NCBI GenBank assembly: GCA_016763715.1
Contig: JAESTG010000044.1
Coordinates: forward strand, 1 to 7,429
DNA length: 7,429 bases
Direction of reading: 5' to 3'
From: Flavobacteriaceae bacterium
GTDB lineage: Bacteria; Bacteroidota; Bacteroidia; Flavobacteriales; Flavobacteriaceae
Shown: positions 4,786 through 7,429 of the stretch, one piece after another
Layout: the number at the start of each line of letters is the position of its first letter
Position numbering within the stretch: the first letter of the stretch is position 1
Program-made: the position numbers and the translations under genes
Notes under the pieces: model-generated
The model's input: the letters and a program-made list of their open reading frames with translations, nothing else
Told to the model about the DNA's origin: nothing
Database searches by the model: none

Positions 4786-4902
4786 ATGAGTGACCAAAAG
4801 CATAAAGAACAACCAAAAGAGAACCCCCTAAACATTTTAGGCTCTCTTGAAGACGTTTTAAAAGTTTCCGTACCCAAACCAAAGGAGAAAGAAACAAAGT
4901 AA
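4786..4902 (+). CDS. Small hydrophilic protein, 38 aa, leaderless
   Basis: The product begins MSDQKHKEQPKENPL and ends SVPKPKEKETK. Two charged, proline- and lysine-rich tails enclose a short hydrophobic helix, NILGSLEDVLKVSVP (about 16-30). That layout suits a peptide that docks on a partner protein through the central helix. I have an impression of similar short Bacteroidota proteins but cannot name a family. The ATG is 4 nt after a TAnnTTTG box (4774-4781), the same arrangement as the 68-aa gene, so a leaderless transcript is likely. The folded repeat copy 2 begins 5 bp after the stop, exactly as copy 1 does after the BRO gene. It is the last cargo gene before the right end. Confidence 0.6.
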   Translation: MSDQKHKEQPKENPLNILGSLEDVLKVSVPKPKEKETK

Positions 4903-4907
4903 CTACG

Positions 4908-4974
4908 TTACAGTTTTGGCTGTATAGTCTGGGCGTTCCAAGTGAGAGCGATATTGGAGTATAGACAGACGTAA
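4908..4974. repeat. Folded repeat after the 38-aa gene, copy 2 of 2
   Basis: Closing stem TTAC (4908-4911) / GTAA (4971-4974); mini-hairpin CAG-TTTTGG-CTG (4911-4922, sharing one C with the closing stem); second arm GTCTG/CAGAC (4927-4931 with 4966-4970) and TCCA/TGGA (4937-4940 with 4955-4958). Copy 1 is at 803-874. Bases conserved between copies are CAGTTTTGGCTGT, TAGT and the trailing GTAAYACGYTC. The stems change base identity but keep the fold, which argues for selection on structure. Confidence 0.5.
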
Positions 4975-5094
4975 TACGCTCATAGAAATAGAAATATTGA
5001 GTTGAAAGTAATGGTGGCTTTTCGTAGTCACACAACTCAAACTTTTCAGTCCAAAAAAAATCTGCCCCGATTTATTATAATTATCTATCCCGTC
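4975..5094. other. Non-coding right-end region of the transposon
   Basis: No gene is seen. It contains a perfect 8-bp inverted repeat, TTGAGTTG (4997-5004) with CAACTCAA (5033-5040). TTTTCGTAGTCA (5019-5030) lies between the arms and recurs just outside the transposon at 5129-5140. A run of eight A (about 5053-5060) follows. Confidence 0.4.
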
Positions 5095-5119
5095 TTGTGG
5101 TAACACATATATAAGTCCC
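5095..5119 (-). repeat. Right terminal inverted repeat of the transposon
   Basis: Exact reverse complement of 1035-1059 over 25 bp, ending GTCCC at the outer edge. It is followed directly by the right copy of the 8-bp target duplication. Confidence 0.78.
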
Positions 5120-5127
5120 ATATATAA
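5120..5127 (+). repeat. Target-site duplication, right copy (ATATATAA)
   Basis: Identical to 1027-1034. Joining the two flanks through a single copy gives AAACTTATATAT - agatgcc - ATATATAAGTTT, a perfect 12-bp hairpin (1008-1019 with 5120-5131), which is the likely original target. Confidence 0.75.
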
Positions 5128-5133
5128 GTTTTC

Positions 5134-5165
5134 GTAGTCATTTGTACTCGCTTACAAACGACTAT
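5134..5165. repeat. Hairpin in the host spacer upstream of ssb
   Basis: GTAGTC/GACTAT (5134-5139 with 5160-5165, one G-T pair) is stacked on TTTGTA/TACAAA (5141-5146 with 5153-5158) across an A-C mismatch, with a CTCGCT loop. TTTCG and CGAAA outside could extend it. It sits just right of the insertion site. Confidence 0.45.
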
Positions 5166-5212
5166 AAACGAAAGTAAGTAGGTAACAACCGACTCTCACT
5201 TGGAAGCCGAAT

Positions 5213-5220
5213 TATGTTTG
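5213..5220 (+). promoter_or_regulatory. Bacteroidota -7 box for ssb
   Basis: TATGTTTG fits TAnnTTTG. It predicts a leader of about 65 nt that contains a small hairpin, GCCTG-aaaatga-CAGGC, about 20-35 nt before the ATG at 5292. The box is outside the transposon, so the insertion probably leaves this promoter intact. Confidence 0.45.
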
Positions 5221-5291
5221 CAGTGTCGAGTTATAAGGATTTGATGTTTTGTTTAACTGGCCTGAAAATGACAGGCACAATACTTATTATT

Positions 5292-5630
5292 ATGAATACA
5301 CTAAGAAACAAAGTACAGCTGATTGGAAATTTAGGAAACGACCCAGAAATTATCATGTTGGAGTCTGGAAAAAAACTAGCCAAGTTCTCGCTTGCTACGA
5401 ATGATAGTTATAAGAACGCTAAAGGAGAAAAAGTAGAGCAAGTGCAATGGCACAATCTAATTGCTTGGAATAAGACCGCAGAAATTGTAGAGCAGTATGT
5501 CACCAAAGGAAAAGAGATCGCTATTGAGGGGAAACTAACTTCTCGTAGCTATGAAGATAAGGATGGGCAGAAAAGATATATTACTGAAGTGGTAGTAAAT
5601 GAATTGTTGATGTTGGGAGGGAAAGACTAA
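5292..5630 (+). CDS. ssb: Single-stranded DNA-binding protein, short form, 112 aa
   Basis: It coats single-stranded DNA during replication, recombination and repair. The OB-fold is complete: NKVQLIGNLGNDPE (6-19), KLAKFSLATND (28-38), VQWHNLIAWNKTAEIVEQYV (51-70; aromatic W53, W59), KGKEIAIEGKLTSRSYEDKDG (72-92) and the closing ITEVVVNELLML (97-108). The frame is open from 5214, but family alignment begins at MNTLRNKVQLIGN, so ATG 5292 is chosen; the 26 residues before it match nothing expected. The protein stops at MLGGKD and lacks the flexible tail and acidic DDDIPF-type tip by which E. coli SSB recruits RecQ and other partners; short SSBs of this kind occur in Bacteroidota. It is followed by a terminator and then recQ, same strand, separate promoter. 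Confidence 0.95.
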   Translation: MNTLRNKVQLIGNLGNDPEIIMLESGKKLAKFSLATNDSYKNAKGEKVEQVQWHNLIAWNKTAEIVEQYVTKGKEIAIEGKLTSRSYEDKDGQKRYITEVVVNELLMLGGKD

Positions 5631-5662
5631 TTTTCGGGCTTATTTGTAAATAACAAAAGGTT

Positions 5663-5713
5663 AAAGTTTGCGATACCAACTGGTTTATTCATTTTGGTGT
5701 CGCAAGCTTTTAA
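5663..5713 (+). terminator. Rho-independent terminator between ssb and recQ
   Basis: A 17-bp stem (5663-5679 with 5694-5710, two G-T pairs; AAAGTTTGCG against CGCAAGCTTT) has a 14-nt loop and ends in a short T run. It separates the two genes into different transcripts. Confidence 0.85.
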
Positions 5714-5727
5714 AACCTGAAATAGTA

Positions 5728-5735
5728 TAACTTTG
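5728..5735 (+). promoter_or_regulatory. Bacteroidota -7 box for recQ
   Basis: TAACTTTG fits TAnnTTTG and lies 6 nt before the ATG at 5742, giving a leaderless or nearly leaderless mRNA. It starts 15-18 bp after the ssb terminator. Confidence 0.55.
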
Positions 5736-5741
5736 TTGTCA

Positions 5742-7429
5742 ATGAAAACAACAACCTTCCAAACCATACTTTCTCTTCTTAAAACCCATTTTGGGTATGA
5801 TTCCTTTCGAACTAATCAACGAGAAATTATTGAAGAGGTCCTTCAAGGAAAGGACTCCTTGGTAATTATGCCAACGGGTGGTGGGAAGTCATTGTGTTTT
5901 CAATTGCCAGCTTTGGCTATGACAGGAACAGCTATTGTAGTCTCGCCTTTAATCGCTTTGATGAAGGATCAAGTTGATGGTTTGAGGGGAAATGGTATTG
6001 AAGCTGCCTATTACAATAGTTCTCAACCTCAAGAAGAGCAACAACTTGTTTTTTCTAGATTGAGGGAAGGAAAACTAAAATTACTATATGTGGCTCCCGA
6101 AAGTCTAGGGCTTATTAACGAATTGCTCCAAACAATCCCCATTAGTCTATTTGCGATTGATGAAGCGCATTGTATTTCTTCTTGGGGACATGACTTTAGA
6201 CCAGCCTACACACAATTAGGTAGATTGAAAATAACATTTCCAAGTATCCCTATAATTGCTTTGACAGCCACCGCAGATAGAGCCACTCAAGAGGATATTT
6301 GTACTCAATTACATATTACAGAGGGTTCCAAACATATCACTTCTTTTGACCGCCCGAACCTTTATTTGGATGTTCGCCCTGGGCTGGATAGGATAAGTCA
6401 AATGCTACATTTTTTGAAATCGCATGAAGACGAAAGCGGTATTGTGTATTGTTTAAGCCGAAATAGTACTGAAAAGATTGCCGCCAAATTACAAGCCTCT
6501 GGGTTTAAAACTGCCGCATATCATGCAGGGCTCTCTTCGGAAAAACGAACACAAATTCAAGAGGACTTTGTAAATGATAAGACACCTATTATTGTGGCTA
6601 CTATTGCCTTTGGTATGGGAATCGATAAGAGTAATGTGAGATGGGTAATGCATTATAATATGCCAAAAAACATTGAAGGATATTATCAAGAAATTGGCCG
6701 AAGTGGACGAGATAACTTGCCTGCGCATGCCTTAATGTTTTATAGTTTTGCTGATGTGATTCAGCTTCGGAAATTTGCAGAAGGTACAGAGACTGAAATT
6801 TTTCAATTGGCTAAACTAGAACGTATGCAGCAATTTGCAGAAGCTTTGAGCTGTCGTAGAAAAGTATTGCTTAATTACTTTGGAGAACAGACCTTTGAGG
6901 ATTGTGGGAATTGTGACATCTGTAAAACGCCACCGCAATATTTTGACGGAACCAAATTGGCGCAAATGATTTGTTCAGCTGTGGCTCGATTGAAAGAGCA
7001 AGAGGCTACAAGTATGCTAATAGATGTTTTGAGAGGTGCTCGAAACGCTCAGGTTTACGATAAGGGTTATCAGCATATAAAGACATATGGGGCGGCCAAA
7101 GAAGTCGCTTGGAAGGATTTACAACAATATATAATTCAGTTACTCAATCAAGGAGTGCTGGAAATTAGATTTCACGAAAATGGTCGTCTTTTGCTAACTC
7201 CTTTGGCAAAGCAAATTCTTTTTGAAGGAAAGCAGTTGCAGTTGGCGAATCTTGTACAACCTAAATTGGAAGTTAAAGAGCAAAAAGGTGCTAAAAAAGG
7301 CGCTGCGTTATTTGAAAAATTACGAACGCTTCGAACCAAATGGGCAGAAGAAATGGGTGTGCCTGCGTATGTTATCTTTAGTGATGCTAGTTTGAAAGAG
7401 ATGGAGGATAAACGACCAAATACTATTGA
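5742..7429 (+). CDS. recQ: ATP-dependent DNA helicase RecQ, 3' truncated by the window edge
   Basis: A 3'-to-5' superfamily 2 helicase used in recombination and repair. The frame stays open for 562 codons and leaves the window in the codon after NTI; the final TGA is out of frame and is not the stop. Seen: motif 0 (FGYDSFRTNQREII, from residue 17); Walker A MPTGGGKS (43-50); VVSPLIALMKDQVDGL; DEAH box (140-143) with the aromatic loop CISSWGHDF; ALTATADRAT; SGIVYCLSRNSTEKIA; TIAFGMGIDK; motif VI QEIGRSGRD (to 324). The zinc site C371, C388, C391, C394 has the 17-3-3 spacing of E. coli RecQ. A winged helix follows (about 425-500), then the start of an HRDC domain (LFEKLRTLRTKWAEEMGVPAY...). Nothing is missing in the visible part. 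It is a chromosomal housekeeping gene flanking the accessory region. Confidence 0.96.
   Translation, partial: MKTTTFQTILSLLKTHFGYDSFRTNQREIIEEVLQGKDSLVIMPTGGGKSLCFQLPALAMTGTAIVVSPLIALMKDQVDGLRGNGIEAAYYNSSQPQEEQQLVFSRLREGKLKLLYVAPESLGLINELLQTIPISLFAIDEAHCISSWGHDFRPAYTQLGRLKITFPSIPIIALTATADRATQEDICTQLHITEGSKHITSFDRPNLYLDVRPGLDRISQMLHFLKSHEDESGIVYCLSRNSTEKIAAKLQASGFKTAAYHAGLSSEKRTQIQEDFVNDKTPIIVATIAFGMGIDKSNVRWVMHYNMPKNIEGYYQEIGRSGRDNLPAHALMFYSFADVIQLRKFAEGTETEIFQLAKLERMQQFAEALSCRRKVLLNYFGEQTFEDCGNCDICKTPPQYFDGTKLAQMICSAVARLKEQEATSMLIDVLRGARNAQVYDKGYQHIKTYGAAKEVAWKDLQQYIIQLLNQGVLEIRFHENGRLLLTPLAKQILFEGKQLQLANLVQPKLEVKEQKGAKKGAALFEKLRTLRTKWAEEMGVPAYVIFSDASLKEMEDKRPNTI

Larger units (their letters stand above)
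1035..5119 (+). mobile_element. IS1595-family (ISXO2-like) transposon carrying passenger genes
   Basis: Bounds are set by a 25-bp perfect inverted repeat, 1035-1059 against 5095-5119 (outer end GGGAC, inner end ACCACAA), flanked by an 8-bp direct repeat. An intact IS1595-family transposase lies inside at 3056-3994. The element is 4085 bp, well above the roughly 1 kb of a plain ISXO2-like IS, so it carries about 3 kb of cargo: a wHTH membrane protein, an RHH regulator, several very small genes and a membrane-anchored protein. The family has known members with passenger genes. No closer TIR pair around the transposase was found. Excision in silico rebuilds a perfect 12-bp hairpin in the spacer between the BRO gene and ssb, which supports the boundaries. 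Both ends, the duplication and the transposase look intact, suggesting a recent insertion. Confidence 0.78.

Noticed and set aside
4700..5121. Two overlapping minus-strand frames (4700-5035 and 4903-5121)
   Set aside because: They run through the folded repeat, the 38-aa gene on the other strand and the right TIR. Neither has recognisable protein features.
6489..6728. 79-codon minus-strand frame
   Set aside because: Antisense shadow of recQ motifs IV-VI.
7427..7429. TGA as the end of recQ, implying a frameshift
   Set aside because: From ATG 5742 the helicase frame is continuous to the last bases with no shift; the TGA is in another frame and the HRDC domain is unfinished.
1..7429. CRISPR array, tRNA or rRNA genes
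   Set aside because: No regularly spaced repeats and no cloverleaf or rRNA-like sequence was seen on either strand.

Overview
The window looks like an accessory stretch of an AT-rich Bacteroidota chromosome, most likely a marine or aquatic flavobacterium or relative. The signs are low GC, Bacteroidota-type -7 promoter boxes (TAnnTTTG) in front of most genes instead of Shine-Dalgarno sequences, a short single-stranded-DNA-binding protein (SSB), and a Bacteroidota-like RecQ. Genus cannot be read from the sequence.

Layout. 1-797 is the 3' part of a BRO-N domain (phage antirepressor-like) gene. 798-1026 is non-coding spacer that opens with a folded repeat right after the stop codon. 1035-5119 is, in my reading, one intact 4085-bp transposon of the IS1595 (ISXO2-like) family. 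It has 25-bp perfect terminal inverted repeats (1035-1059 and 5095-5119) and is flanked by an 8-bp direct repeat, ATATATAA (1027-1034 and 5120-5127), the target-duplication length known for this family. Its transposase lies inside (3056-3994). Removing the element and one copy of the 8 bp restores a 12-bp perfect hairpin in the spacer. 5128-5291 is the rest of the spacer plus a promoter. A short SSB (5292-5630), a strong terminator, and the first 562 codons of recQ (5742 to the window end) follow.

Cargo of the transposon: a minus-strand membrane protein with a winged-helix-like N-terminus and a C-terminal coiled coil (1090-1578); a divergent ribbon-helix-helix regulator with its terminator (1779-1969); a basic 38-residue ORF (2022-2138); a hairpin-rich segment ending in a strong terminator (2139-2385); two small genes that converge and overlap (2529-2756 plus, 2743-2949 minus); a pair of palindromes with the same core upstream of the transposase (2968-3031); a membrane-anchored protein (4087-4668 minus); and a 38-residue hydrophilic protein (4786-4902) expressed from what looks like a leaderless promoter.

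How it may work together: the transposase and its TIRs would move the whole block. The wHTH membrane protein, the RHH protein and the palindromes suggest self-contained regulation. No cargo gene is a recognisable resistance, toxin or nuclease gene, so the benefit of the cargo is unknown. A second repeated structure, containing a CAG-TTTTGG-CTG mini-hairpin inside a TTAC...GTAA closing stem, sits just after a stop codon both outside (803-874) and inside (4908-4974) the transposon. It looks like a mobile-cassette boundary or a transcript-end element.
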